64,000 nt of DNA. Origin: CmP2 sp052084925. GTDB taxonomy: Bacteria; Actinomycetota; Actinomycetes; Actinomycetales; Micrococcaceae. The stretch spans positions 1 to 64,000 of the forward strand of contig JBQDEV010000007.1 of assembly GCA_052084925.1 (NCBI GenBank). Direction: 5' to 3'. The notes beneath the pieces are model-generated. The model saw only the letters and a program-made list of their open reading frames with translations, was not told the origin of the DNA and searched no databases. Below are positions 38,188 to 46,758 of the stretch, in pieces. The position numbers and the translations under genes were made by a program. Numbering within the stretch: the first letter of the stretch is position 1; each line of letters starts with the position of its first letter.

Positions 38188-38817
38188 TCAGTCGCCGGAG
38201 GCCGAGACCTGACGGCGCATCACCAGCAGGATCAGCCCAGCGCAAACCGCAGCTGTTACGCCGATGCCCAGCACCCAGCCAAGCGTCGACGAGGAAGCGT
38301 CTTCTGTGGTGTCGGCGGACCTGTCCTCCATGTGCTCTGAGGTTTCTGAGACGATCTCGTCCGTCACGTCAGGGTCGGCGACCTCGAACCTGTAGGAATG
38401 CTCCTCGGTGTGGCCGTCTGAGTAAACGACTCGGTAGGCCACGTCGAATTCCCCGTTGGGCAAAGGTTCCGGCAGCTCCGTGGACATGGTGCTGCCCTCG
38501 ACCACGGTCTCACCTTCCCAGTTCGCTCCGTTGGCATCACGAAGAACGATGGTGTTGGGGATCGTCTCCCCCGTGATCAGACCTGTACCTGAAAACTCAA
38601 GAGTTATGGTTTCCGGGGACTGTTCCAGGACATCGTCGGCTTCCGGGGAGGCAGACAGCAGCGTGTCATGTGCAGCCACGGGGGCTGCCCACAACACCGC
38701 GCATGCGGCAACTGTGGTGACACTGAGGACAACGGAACGAAGTCGGCTTCTTCTACGTCTTGGGGGGATTCGAGTGCGTTGGCGCCATAGTGACGTCAGC
38801 CTTTCGAGTGCGAGCAA
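38188..38817 (-). CDS. CopC domain protein with C-terminal membrane anchor
   Basis: A 209-residue exported copper-binding protein. An Arg-rich N-terminus and signal helix (VVLSVTTVAACAVLWAAPVA) end at AHDTLLSASPEADDV, which places the CopC N-terminal His ligand at the mature start. The second site DGHTEEHSYRFEV is also present. After the beta-sandwich comes an acidic linker and one C-terminal helix. The start is uncertain: TTG at 38817 is the longest, with GTGAGG just upstream. It lies between the PCuAC gene and the His-rich membrane protein gene. Confidence 0.87.
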   Translation of the reverse strand: MLALERLTSLWRQRTRIPPRRRRSRLRSVVLSVTTVAACAVLWAAPVAAHDTLLSASPEADDVLEQSPETITLEFSGTGLITGETIPNTIVLRDANGANWEGETVVEGSTMSTELPEPLPNGEFDVAYRVVYSDGHTEEHSYRFEVADPDVTDEIVSETSEHMEDRSADTTEDASSSTLGWVLGIGVTAAVCAGLILLVMRRQVSASGD

Positions 38818-38862
38818 ACCTCACCACAAGCAAGAGTGCCGTGGTGTCGGACAAGACTGGTC

Positions 38863-39522
38863 TCAGCTCACAACGGGGGGACCGCGAAGAGTCCAGGGGG
38901 CCGGGCCTGGCCACAGATCAGAAAACTCCTGTGCAGCCCAGGTGTCGGCCCAGGTCATCGTCTTTGGCCCGATCGGGACCAACGGACGGAGTACAAGTAT
39001 CAGCGCTGGGCGCAGACCCAGCAGGCTCACTAAGGCCTCCAGCAAGACCTCACTACGACGTAGTAAGACATAGGTCAGCACAGCTGCACTGAGGTGAGCC
39101 ACACTCATGGCGGCGTCCGGAGCCACCATGTGGGAAGAAACGGAACCGACCGCTGGGTCGGCCACCACTAGGTGATCAACATGATGATGGTGGCCAGCTT
39201 GCGAGGGCTGTCCTGCCGACAGCCCTGAAGACGAATAATCGTAAGGGAACAGGGCGAATAAAACGTGCAGCACACCTTGGCTGAATAGCACGGCAGCAGC
39301 AAGACGCCAGCGGCTCAGCCTCACCTGGACCAAGGCGATGCATGCCGGCACACTGAGACACATAGCTAGCACGAGAATTACCCAGTGTGGACCATGATGG
39401 CCAGCTGCGATATGAGCCACCACAGCGGAGCCCACCGCGATCCCCGCCGCCGACAGCCCGCGAAGAAGACGTGCGCCACCACTCATAGCGGATGAAGAAG
39501 CAACACGACGTGAAAACTTCAA
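38863..39522 (-). CDS. Uncharacterised His-rich membrane protein
   Basis: A 219-residue protein with about five hydrophobic segments: AAGIAVGSAVVAHIAAG, VILVLAMCLSVPACIALV, LAAAVLFSQGVLHVLFALF, a fourth near MSVAHLSAAVLTYVLL and a fifth near ALVSLLGLRPALILVL. Between helices 3 and 4 is an extracytoplasmic loop with GHHHHVDHLVV, a probable metal site. It starts at a TTG preceded by GGAGG ten bases upstream. It is first in the block with CopC and PCuAC, so a copper-related role is likely. I do not recognise the family. Confidence 0.72.
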   Translation of the reverse strand: MKFSRRVASSSAMSGGARLLRGLSAAGIAVGSAVVAHIAAGHHGPHWVILVLAMCLSVPACIALVQVRLSRWRLAAAVLFSQGVLHVLFALFPYDYSSSGLSAGQPSQAGHHHHVDHLVVADPAVGSVSSHMVAPDAAMSVAHLSAAVLTYVLLRRSEVLLEALVSLLGLRPALILVLRPLVPIGPKTMTWADTWAAQEFSDLWPGPAPWTLRGPPVVS

Positions 39523-39660
39523 CGTAGTGGCACCTCCTCAACTATTTACCACCGGCTTTATTCTACATAGCGTCGAACTCGACTGTCCCACTGCATAACC
39601 ACTGGACCAACTTGATCGGTCAGTTCAAGCGCACCAGGCTCAAGTCACCCTTCGTTCTGA
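39523..39660. other. Intergenic region upstream of the copper block
   Basis: These 138 bases separate the GNAT stop from the first gene of the copper block and must hold its promoter. On the minus strand there are AT-rich hexamers such as TAGAAT and AAATAG upstream of the GGAGG site. No CsoR-like or CueR-like palindrome is visible. Confidence 0.4.
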
Positions 39661-40206
39661 CTAGCGGGTCAGGTCTTCCCAGTCGAATCTGGTGGTGGTG
39701 CCGGTCTCCCAGTCGCGGCGCAAAATAGCGTAAGCCACCGAGGCCAATGGGTTCCCTCCCTGCACCGGCCAGACTTCCCGATAGTGGGCCTCTTTCAGCC
39801 AGCCGCAGCGCAGGAAGATCCGCCGCATGCCAATATTGTCCTCCCGGGTCTGGCCCTCGAAGCGGGTGACCTTCGGTAGGGTCTCGAAAACGTGGCGAGT
39901 CACTGCACGCAGGCTGGCCTCCCCCAGTCCCCGACCACGGAACTCGGTGCCCAGACGCAGATCGAACACTGGGGAGGGGTCCTCCAGATCCTCGAGCCGC
40001 ACGATGCCAATGCGCCCGTGACTCTCGTGGTCGAGCCAGAAGCTGTCGTTCTCGTCGTCGCGGAAGGCGCCGTCGTCGATATCCTTCTCCGCCTGCTCGC
40101 GGCTCAGGCGCGAACGCACGTGGAAGGGGAACTCGTGGCCGGTGAGGAACTCGACGAGCGCCTCGCGATCGGCTCCGGTGGGGTCCAGACGGCGCAAGGT
40201 CAACAT
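39661..40206 (-). CDS. GNAT family N-acetyltransferase
   Basis: A 181-residue acetyltransferase of the RimJ/RimL-like type. The acetyl-CoA binding motif is FRGRGLGEASLRAV near residue 90, followed by GQTREDNIGMRRIFLRCGW, typical of GNAT motif B. The ATG at 40206 begins MLTLRRLDPTG. It is divergent from the acyltransferase gene by 40 bases. Its last codons are duplicated at 34397-34458, suggesting that this gene was the site where the low-GC block entered. Confidence 0.9.
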   Translation of the reverse strand: MLTLRRLDPTGADREALVEFLTGHEFPFHVRSRLSREQAEKDIDDGAFRDDENDSFWLDHESHGRIGIVRLEDLEDPSPVFDLRLGTEFRGRGLGEASLRAVTRHVFETLPKVTRFEGQTREDNIGMRRIFLRCGWLKEAHYREVWPVQGGNPLASVAYAILRRDWETGTTTRFDWEDLTR

Positions 40207-40246
40207 GGTTCCATGGTGCCACGAGGGATGCGCTAGCGTGGAGCTC

Positions 40247-40840
40247 ATGCTTCGACGCGCCCTCGCCCGCACCTTCTGGTCCTGCAGCCGCTGGACGCTG
40301 CACACCGACCCCGCACCGCAGAAGCCGACCGTGCTGCTGGGCGCCCCGCACACCTCGAACTGGGATTTCGTGCTGATGCTCGCGATCGCCTGGGAGCTGA
40401 AGATCCCGGTGCGCTGGCTGGGCAAGAAGAGTCTGTTCCACGGCTGGCGGGAACCGCTGATGCGCGGGCTAGGCGGCATCCCGGTGGATCGAGCCGATCC
40501 GGCCAGTGTGGTCACGGACGTGGTGGACCGGATTCGCTCCGGGGAAGTTTTCGGGCTGGTGGTGACCCCGGACGGCACCCGTAAGGGACACACGCACTGG
40601 AAGTCGGGGTTCTATCGGATCGCCCGCGAGGCCGGGCTACCGGTGACCCTAGGCTATGTGGATCGCACCACGATGACGACCGGGCTGGGCCCGACCTTCG
40701 ACCTCACCGGGGACGTTGCCGCCGATATGGACCGGATTCGAGAGTTCTATCAGGACAAGTCCGGGTTCCGCCCCGAGCATCGGGTCGAGCCTCGGCTACG
40801 GGACGAGACCGGCGGGACTGAACTCAAGCCAGCCGACTGA
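40247..40840 (+). CDS. 1-acyl-sn-glycerol-3-phosphate acyltransferase family protein
   Basis: A 197-residue PlsC-type acyltransferase. The HX4D catalytic motif is APHTSNWDF near residue 30, followed by GGIPVDRADP and the substrate motif VVTPDGTRKG. It lacks a clear membrane helix but the motifs suggest membrane association; it acylates a lysophosphatidate-like lipid. The ATG at 40247 follows GGAG; a GTG nine bases earlier is possible. The hydrophobic substrate is not determined. Confidence 0.9.
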   Translation: MLRRALARTFWSCSRWTLHTDPAPQKPTVLLGAPHTSNWDFVLMLAIAWELKIPVRWLGKKSLFHGWREPLMRGLGGIPVDRADPASVVTDVVDRIRSGEVFGLVVTPDGTRKGHTHWKSGFYRIAREAGLPVTLGYVDRTTMTTGLGPTFDLTGDVAADMDRIREFYQDKSGFRPEHRVEPRLRDETGGTELKPAD

Positions 40841-41209
40841 TCAGGGCAGTTCGATCAGGTAAGTGCGGACCTCGGCGACTTTCGCGGTCTTCGTAGTTCC
40901 GGTGAAGCGCAGCACATGGCTGAACGCGAAACTGCGGTCGCCGTCGTCGAGCAGCCCATCGCAGGATGCCAGCCGACCGTGAGTGATCACCGAGGTGACC
41001 TCCAAGCGTTGGGGAGCCACCGGCGGGCTCTGCTGCGCGGCTTCGGCGCAACCGGTGACCGCGCCGCCGCCCACAACAGACCAGTGAGCGTCCTCGGAGA
41101 GCCAGGGTGCCAGTAACTCGGCATCCGCGGCGGCCCAGGATTGCGCAATCTCTGCCACGATCTGCAGGCGCGGCGCATTGCCGCAGTCGCTCGGGAGGGT
41201 GACCTTCAT
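40841..41209 (-). CDS. SnoaL/NTF2-like protein
   Basis: A 122-residue single-domain alpha+beta-barrel protein. IVAEIAQSWAAADAELLAPWLSED and DAHWSVVGGGAVTG resemble the NTF2/SnoaL fold, with a later SHVLRFTGTTKTAKVAEVRTY strand. The ATG at 41209 gives MKVTLPSDCG. It may bind or isomerise a small molecule; no function is assignable. It follows zapE with a 16-base gap in the same orientation, so the two may be cotranscribed. Confidence 0.75.
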   Translation of the reverse strand: MKVTLPSDCGNAPRLQIVAEIAQSWAAADAELLAPWLSEDAHWSVVGGGAVTGCAEAAQQSPPVAPQRLEVTSVITHGRLASCDGLLDDGDRSFAFSHVLRFTGTTKTAKVAEVRTYLIELP

Positions 41210-41225
41210 GAGGCCAGTATGACGC

Positions 41226-42269
41226 TCATGTATGACGAGCACCAGATGTTGATTCCCACAGCAGTGCAAGTCGGCTCTGGGCCCGGAAGAGATCGGCCGG
41301 TGGATCGGAAATGTCCATCAGGGAGTCCCGGGACACCGAGGAGCAGACCGTCAACGAGCAGTCGCGGTCCACCAGCACGTCGATCAGAGTCACCCAGCGC
41401 TGTTGGGCTGCCCGGCTGAATCCGGACAGTGCTGGCACCCCGGTGATCACCCAGGAACCGAACCGATCGGTCAGGTCCAGGATGTCGCGGGTGGTGGTGC
41501 GGGCCTCCAGCAGGGCCGCGAAATCGAAGCAAATCTCGGTTTCTCGGGCGCACCGAGCGCGCAGGGCGCGGTGACCTTCCAGCACGACGGTGGCCTCGTC
41601 CGGTGCGGGGGCGACGATGCCGAGTTCGGCCAGCGCGTCGTCATGATCGGCGCCCGGAGCGCATTCGACCCAGGTGCCCGAGGCGAAGCCGTGATCGGCG
41701 CCGGAGTTCAGCCGGCGGTAGTCCACTCCCCCGTCCAGGGTGCGCACCACCAGGTGCTCACGCACCGTCTGGATGCCGGGCACGATGACGTGGTGGTAGA
41801 TCGGATTGGGCAGCAGTTCCTCGGGCTCGTAGTTCGAGGTGATCAAGGTCGGGATCCTGCGCCGGGTGCATTCCGCGAGCAGCGTGTTCAGCAGTGCAGC
41901 ACTTCCCGGGTCGTGCACGTGCAGTTCGTCGAAGAACAACAGCTGAGCTCCGTCGAGGAGTTGCTCGACCGTCTCGTTGATCGCGGTGCGTGTACTGACC
42001 TCAGCACCCATTTGGCGCTGCAGCTGCCGGAAGAACTCGTGGAAGTGGAGGCGGCGTTTGCTCGACTCCGGCATCGGCGCCTTCTCGACCAGCGTCGACA
42101 TCAGCCAGGTTTTGCCCCGCCCGGCAGGCCCGTGCACGAAGAATCCGACCGGGGCACCCTTCTTGGGTCGCGAGCACAGGAACGCGCGCACTGTCTCGGC
42201 CAGCTCCCGCTGTTGCGGGTCCAGGACGCGGGATTCGGCACGGTCGGCGGTGGAAGTGTTCGGCTGCAC
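41226..42269 (-). CDS. zapE: ZapE/AFG1 family P-loop ATPase
   Basis: A 347-residue AFG1-like ATPase. Walker A is GPAGRGKTWLM near residue 47; the family segment RRLHFHEFFRQLQRQMG and Walker B LLFFDELHVHD follow; the Sensor-like TSNYEPEELLPNPIYH is intact. In proteobacteria ZapE acts at the Z-ring during division; in actinobacteria the role is less certain. Divergent from the AraC-type gene. Confidence 0.9.
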   Translation of the reverse strand: MQPNTSTADRAESRVLDPQQRELAETVRAFLCSRPKKGAPVGFFVHGPAGRGKTWLMSTLVEKAPMPESSKRRLHFHEFFRQLQRQMGAEVSTRTAINETVEQLLDGAQLLFFDELHVHDPGSAALLNTLLAECTRRRIPTLITSNYEPEELLPNPIYHHVIVPGIQTVREHLVVRTLDGGVDYRRLNSGADHGFASGTWVECAPGADHDDALAELGIVAPAPDEATVVLEGHRALRARCARETEICFDFAALLEARTTTRDILDLTDRFGSWVITGVPALSGFSRAAQQRWVTLIDVLVDRDCSLTVCSSVSRDSLMDISDPPADLFRAQSRLALLWESTSGARHT

Positions 42270-42341
42270 GCTTCCTCATCCTAGCCAGCACCGCGGCCGA
42301 AACGCTGTGCGATCTTGGTCACACCGGATAGTCTCGAAGGC

Positions 42342-43091
42342 GTGACGACGGCGCGCACCGCTCAGCACAGCGTGGATCTCAGCCCCCTGGTCTGCCTGGC
42401 CCGGGAGCAGCACTCCACGCTCACCGTGACGGACTTGGCCGACCACCTCGGCTACAGCCCGTTCCACTTCGCGCGCCTGTTCCGTCAGCGCACCGGCATC
42501 ACCCCGGGACAATTCCTCACCGCGCTGCGCCTCGACACCGCCAAGCGGCTGTTGTTGAACAACGACGACGCGGTGATCGACATCGCCGCAGCCGTGGGGT
42601 TCGAGTCGCTCTCCAGCTTCAGCCGCCGCTTCCGCAGTGTGGTCGGGGTGAACCCCGGTCAGCTGCGTCGTCTGGCTCATCACATCGCCGACCGCCCACC
42701 GCAGCCGTTCTCCCTGTGCCCACCCGCACCGCAGTCAGTGCAGATCGAGATGGAGGTGCCCGATGACTTCAGCCCTGGCAGCGACGCCTCGGTGTGGATC
42801 GGCTGGTATCCCCACCCCGCCCCGCTGGGTCTGCCGGCCGCAGGGGTGCTGGTGCGCGGCGTCCAACGGTTGGAGCTCGCTCTGTGTCCCGGCGCCCCGT
42901 TCCTCCTCGGCTTCGCCGTCGCCGCCGGCGCCGATCCCCTCGACCAGCTCACGCCCGAAGCCCCGATGGTGGCCGCGCATCCGGCACCGCTCACCACGAG
43001 CACCACGGTGCGACTGGTCTTCAGCCGCGAACCGGCGGACCCACTGGGTCTGCCACTGCTCAGCGCCCTGCCCAGCCTGTGTCGGCGGTGA
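42342..43091 (+). CDS. AraC family regulator with C-terminal effector-type domain
   Basis: A protein of about 249 residues. The N-terminal two-helix-turn-helix AraC domain spans TVTDLADHLGYSPFHFARLF to DIAAAVGFESLSSFSRRFR. The remaining 150 residues contain hydrophobic strands (ASVWIGWYPHPAPLGLPAAG) resembling a small-molecule-binding half. GTG at 42342 is the shorter start; TTG at 42315 is the longest. The VOC gene follows on the same strand after 111 bases and is the obvious candidate target. Confidence 0.83.
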   Translation: MTTARTAQHSVDLSPLVCLAREQHSTLTVTDLADHLGYSPFHFARLFRQRTGITPGQFLTALRLDTAKRLLLNNDDAVIDIAAAVGFESLSSFSRRFRSVVGVNPGQLRRLAHHIADRPPQPFSLCPPAPQSVQIEMEVPDDFSPGSDASVWIGWYPHPAPLGLPAAGVLVRGVQRLELALCPGAPFLLGFAVAAGADPLDQLTPEAPMVAAHPAPLTTSTTVRLVFSREPADPLGLPLLSALPSLCRR

Positions 43092-43202
43092 CACCCCGTG
43101 AGAAACAGATTCCGCAGGATTGGACAAACATCACCCCCACTGCCGCCTCTACGCTGAAACCACACGGGCTCACCCGACCCCGAACGCTGAAGGAGCATCA
43201 TC

Positions 43203-44000
43203 ATGGAACGCACCACCGGCACCACCACCTGGGTCGATCTCGGCACCCTCGACTTCGCCGCCGCCCAGCGGTTCTACACCGAATTGTTCGGCTGGAGTTT
43301 CGAGGACATGGGCGAGGACTTCGGCCACTATCACCTCATCCGCAACCAGGGCGGCCTCGTGGGCGGCATCATGGACATCTCCGGAATGACCTGTCCCGAC
43401 GGCGAACCGCTGGAGTCCGAATGGGGAGTCTTCCTCGCGGTGGATGACGCCGAGGCCCGCGCCGCCACCGCCGAGGCTCACGGCGCCCAGCTGGTCATGC
43501 CGATCCAGGACATCGGGGCCTCGGGACGCACCGGGACCCTGCTCGATCCGACCGGCGCGCTGATCAGCATCTGGCAGCCCGGAGAGCTTCAAGGCTACGA
43601 CTTCACTATGGCCACCGGATCCCCCGTCTGGTTCGAGCTGATGACCCACCACTTCGACCAAGCCAGCGAGTTCTACACGCAGGTCTTCGACGCCAACCTG
43701 GTGAGCATGTCCGAGTCCATGGACGACGCCGATTTCCGCTACGTCACCAACGGCCCCGAAAACGAAGCTTCCTGGGGTCTGGGCGACGCCACCGGGGTGA
43801 TGCCCGAAGACGCCGCCGGCTGGCGCATCTACCTGGCGGTTGACGCCTGCGACGCGGCCGCCCAGCAGGTCCAGGACCTCGGCGGCCGCCTGCTCGACGG
43901 CCCCGTCGACTCCCCGTTCGGCCGCATCGCCACCGTGGCCGACCCCACGGGCGCCACCTTCCAGATCTGTGCGATGTCCGAGGCAGTCCCCGAGGGCTGA
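43203..44000 (+). CDS. VOC (glyoxalase/bleomycin-resistance fold) protein, two modules
   Basis: A 265-residue protein with two VOC modules: WVDLGTLDFAAAQRFYTELFGW at the start and WFELMTHHFDQASEFYTQVF near residue 140. It is strongly acidic. AAGGAG precedes the ATG. Members bind or transform small electrophiles, or sequester antibiotics. Its position after an AraC-type regulator suggests an inducible detoxification function, which is an inference. Confidence 0.9.
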   Translation: MERTTGTTTWVDLGTLDFAAAQRFYTELFGWSFEDMGEDFGHYHLIRNQGGLVGGIMDISGMTCPDGEPLESEWGVFLAVDDAEARAATAEAHGAQLVMPIQDIGASGRTGTLLDPTGALISIWQPGELQGYDFTMATGSPVWFELMTHHFDQASEFYTQVFDANLVSMSESMDDADFRYVTNGPENEASWGLGDATGVMPEDAAGWRIYLAVDACDAAAQQVQDLGGRLLDGPVDSPFGRIATVADPTGATFQICAMSEAVPEG

Positions 44001-44026
44001 TCCGCCGCCCCTCTAGAATGAGGCGC

Positions 44027-44803
44027 ATGGGAGCATTCAGGGTTGACGGCGCCGAGCTCGCCTATGCCCTCGACGGTGACGACGGAGCCGCCGTGGTCCA
44101 CCTGCACGGCCTGGGCTCCAGCCGCAGCCGGGACCGCCAGCTGGGCTGGGACCTGGGCGCGGAGCTCACCGGAGTGCGGATGCTGCGCTACGACGCACGC
44201 GGCCACGGCGCCTCCACCGGGCGGGCCGACCCCGAGGACTACGCCTGGCCGCACTTGGCTCAGGATCTGCTGGATTTGCTGGATCACCTCTTTCCCGGGG
44301 AACCGGTGCACGGGGTCGGGGTCTCTATGGGGGCCGCGACCCTGCTGCACGCTGCCCTCGCCAATCCGGCACGCTTCGCCAGCCTTGCCCTCGCGCTGCC
44401 GCCCACCGCTTGGCAGTCACGCCCGCCCCGGGCGCAAACCTATCTGCACGCCGCCGAGATCATCGAACAGCACGGAGTCGAGTTCCTGCTGCGGGCCCAG
44501 CAGCAGGTGCCGGTCCCGCCGGCCGCTCCCTATACTTCCGAGCCCGCACCCGACGTCGACGCCGCGCTGCTGCCCACCGCTTACCGCGGCGCCGCGGCCA
44601 GCGATCTTCCCGCTCGCGCCGACCTCACCGCGCTCACGATCCCCGTCACCCTTTTCGCCTGGGTCGATGATCCGGGGCACCCGGTCGACACCGCGCACAC
44701 CCTGTCCGACCTCCTGGGTTGCCCCGCTCCGCACCTCGCGCGCACCCCGACGGACCTCGCGCGCTGGCCCGTACTCCTCCAGGAGGCGATCCCTCATGGA
44801 TGA
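44027..44803 (+). CDS. Alpha/beta hydrolase
   Basis: A 258-residue serine hydrolase. VVHLHGLGSSRSRDRQLGW is the oxyanion segment, DARGHGASTG follows strand 4, and the nucleophile elbow is GVSMGAATLL (Ser near residue 97). The ATG at 44027 (MGAFRVDGAEL) is preferred; a TAGAAT box ends seven bases before it, which suggests a leaderless message. ATG at 44018 is the alternative. The arfB gene overlaps its end by eight bases. Confidence 0.88.
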   Translation: MGAFRVDGAELAYALDGDDGAAVVHLHGLGSSRSRDRQLGWDLGAELTGVRMLRYDARGHGASTGRADPEDYAWPHLAQDLLDLLDHLFPGEPVHGVGVSMGAATLLHAALANPARFASLALALPPTAWQSRPPRAQTYLHAAEIIEQHGVEFLLRAQQQVPVPPAAPYTSEPAPDVDAALLPTAYRGAAASDLPARADLTALTIPVTLFAWVDDPGHPVDTAHTLSDLLGCPAPHLARTPTDLARWPVLLQEAIPHG

Positions 44804-45236
44804 CCTGCGCGTCGCCCCGGGGCCGGGTGCACCGAAGGGACTGCTCATCCCAGCCGCCGAACTCATGGAACAGTTCTCCCGCTCCTCCGGCCCAGGAGGT
44901 CAGAGCGTCAACACCGCCGATTCCCGAGTACAACTCAGCTTCGATATCGGCACCAGCACCGCACTCAGCGCCGGCCAGCGCGAACGCATCCTCACCACTC
45001 TGAGCACCCGGCTCACCGGCACGGTTCTCACCCTGAACGTGGAGGAACACCGGTCTCAGCGCCGCAATCGCCTCGCCGCACGACAGCGCCTGGCCGATCT
45101 GCTGCGCGAAGCGCTCATCCCGCCGGTGCCGCGTCGCCCCACGAAACCCACGCGCGGTTCCCAGCGCCGCCGTCTCGAGCACAAGCGGCAGCGCTCCGAG
45201 GTCAAGCAGCAGCGGCGCCGTCCCCCCGGCGACTAG
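44796..45236 (+). CDS. arfB: Peptidyl-tRNA hydrolase ArfB (stalled-ribosome rescue)
   Basis: A 146-residue release-factor-like protein. The catalytic GGQ lies in SSGPGGQSVNTADSRVQL near residue 35, and the C-terminus is a basic tail (RRRLEHKRQRSEVKQQRRR) that enters the mRNA channel in YaeJ/ArfB. It hydrolyses peptidyl-tRNA on stalled ribosomes. The ATG at 44796 has a perfect AGGAGG site and overlaps the hydrolase gene by eight bases. Confidence 0.94.
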   Translation: MDDLRVAPGPGAPKGLLIPAAELMEQFSRSSGPGGQSVNTADSRVQLSFDIGTSTALSAGQRERILTTLSTRLTGTVLTLNVEEHRSQRRNRLAARQRLADLLREALIPPVPRRPTKPTRGSQRRRLEHKRQRSEVKQQRRRPPGD

Positions 45237-46561
45237 GACTCACTCGCCCGCTCCGGGAGCGTCTTCTCCGCCAACTGCCGTCCCAGCTGCTCCTGCACTT
45301 CCAAGGGGATCTCGATGCCGGTGGTCTCCTCGAATTCCACGTACACATCCGAGCCCACGAAATCGCCCAGCTCGTCGGCGGGCAGATTCGACGCCACCAC
45401 CTGCTGCTCCAGCGTGGAGGTGTGCTTCGCCGTCCACGACCGCTTCGGGTTGAGCCGGCGCAGGATCAGCGCCCGAATGCGATCACGACGACGGATCTCC
45501 TCCCCGATCAGGCTGCGCCCGTTCAGCATCCAGGTGCCCAGCAGCACAGCCACGAACAGGATGCCCAACCAGCCCAGCACCGGGAACACGTTGTTCACCA
45601 GGGCGGTGAACGGCAGGAAGCTCAAGCCGAACGCCACCAGGGTCACGACGACGAACACCGGCCGATATGCAGACGGCCGGGCCACCGCGACGCGCTTGCC
45701 GGTCGCGTAGAGCACCCCGAGCGCGGTGCTGAAGATCATCAGATACGTGGCCACCGAGGCGATCACACCCAGCACGGGATGAATCTCGTTGATCAGGGCC
45801 AAGGTGGGCAGATCGGCGTCAACCACGGTCTCGATCTGCAGGAGCAGCCCCACGCTCATCAGCATCAGGATCGCACCGAACAAAGCACCGCCCAGGAATC
45901 CGCCCCAGCCGGCCACCTGGGGGCTCCAATTCGATCCGCCGATGAGGATCGCCATCGCGATGCCGCTAAACATGGCCAGGCCGATGTAGTTCAGGGCTGC
46001 CAGCATCCAGTTCGGGAGCGCCGAGGCGGCGTACTCGATCGCGTAGTCATGAACTTCCTGAATCGAGCCGTCGAACGAGAAAATCGCCGACAGTGCAGCC
46101 ACCACGAGCAGCACCACCATTGCCGGGGTGATCGCACTGATGATGTTGGTGACGCGGTCGACGTCGAGCATGCCCGAGAACAGCACGAGCACGATCATCA
46201 GGGTCGACCCCACCCAGAGCGGCAGCCCGAACTGCTGGTTCAGGTTGGATCCCGCCCCGGCCAGCATCACGAAACCGATACAGAACTGTGCGACCGTCAG
46301 CGAGTAATCCAAGAATTTCGCCATCACCTTGGTGGCGATGGAGTCGAACACCATGCCGTGGGATTCCGCGCGGAAGTAGCTGCCGTACTGCAGGATCGAC
46401 ATCGCGGTGAGCGGGATGACCACCAGGGCGACGCCGGCCCCGGCAATGCCCCACCAGCCATAGGAGACGTAGTACTGCAGGATCTCCTGTCCCGAGGCGA
46501 AGCCTGCACCGACCGTCACCCCGAAATAGGCCAGTGCGATCACGATGATTCTCTTGAGCAT
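45233..46561 (-). CDS. YkvI-like membrane transporter
   Basis: A 442-residue membrane protein with about ten helices and a hydrophilic C-terminal tail of about 90 residues. The opening IVIALAYFGVTVGAGFASGQEILQ is the hallmark of the YkvI family, distant relatives of amino-acid transporters in the LeuT superfamily. The substrate is unknown. It is convergent with arfB (four-base overlap) and divergent from the padR gene across a 210-base region with two GTGATCAC palindromes. Confidence 0.87.
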   Translation of the reverse strand: MLKRIIVIALAYFGVTVGAGFASGQEILQYYVSYGWWGIAGAGVALVVIPLTAMSILQYGSYFRAESHGMVFDSIATKVMAKFLDYSLTVAQFCIGFVMLAGAGSNLNQQFGLPLWVGSTLMIVLVLFSGMLDVDRVTNIISAITPAMVVLLVVAALSAIFSFDGSIQEVHDYAIEYAASALPNWMLAALNYIGLAMFSGIAMAILIGGSNWSPQVAGWGGFLGGALFGAILMLMSVGLLLQIETVVDADLPTLALINEIHPVLGVIASVATYLMIFSTALGVLYATGKRVAVARPSAYRPVFVVVTLVAFGLSFLPFTALVNNVFPVLGWLGILFVAVLLGTWMLNGRSLIGEEIRRRDRIRALILRRLNPKRSWTAKHTSTLEQQVVASNLPADELGDFVGSDVYVEFEETTGIEIPLEVQEQLGRQLAEKTLPERASES

Positions 46562-46625
46562 GACTCAGTCTTCCTTCGTCGGCGCGCTCGGAGCGCGAGT
46601 TCGGTCCGCCCACCATTGTAGGACT

Positions 46626-46700
46626 GTGATCACTTAGTTGGATCGCTCGGAATGAACTCGCCTGAAATCCCGCCAAAAACACGGCACAAGTGTGATCACA
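46626..46700. promoter_or_regulatory. Two GATC-centred palindromes between YkvI-like and PadR genes
   Basis: GTGATCAC at 46626-46633 and TGTGATCACA at 46691-46700 lie 66 bases apart (centre to centre) upstream of the YkvI-like gene, which starts at 46561. Identical cores suggest paired operator half-sites for a dimeric regulator. Confidence 0.4.
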
Positions 46701-46758
46701 ACTTCATGTGCTTCACACGCTTCGCACCAGACCTTGCCCGCCGTACCTAGATAGGTTA

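Noticed and set aside
39620..40441. Alternative long minus-strand frame overlapping the GNAT gene
   Set aside because: The adjacent frame encodes a complete GNAT fold with acetyl-CoA motif and good start; this one is Arg/Pro-rich noise.
45422..46621. 399-codon plus-strand frame antisense to the YkvI-like gene
   Set aside because: Composition is dominated by His, Gln, Arg and Asp, the complement of hydrophobic helix codons; no family resemblance.
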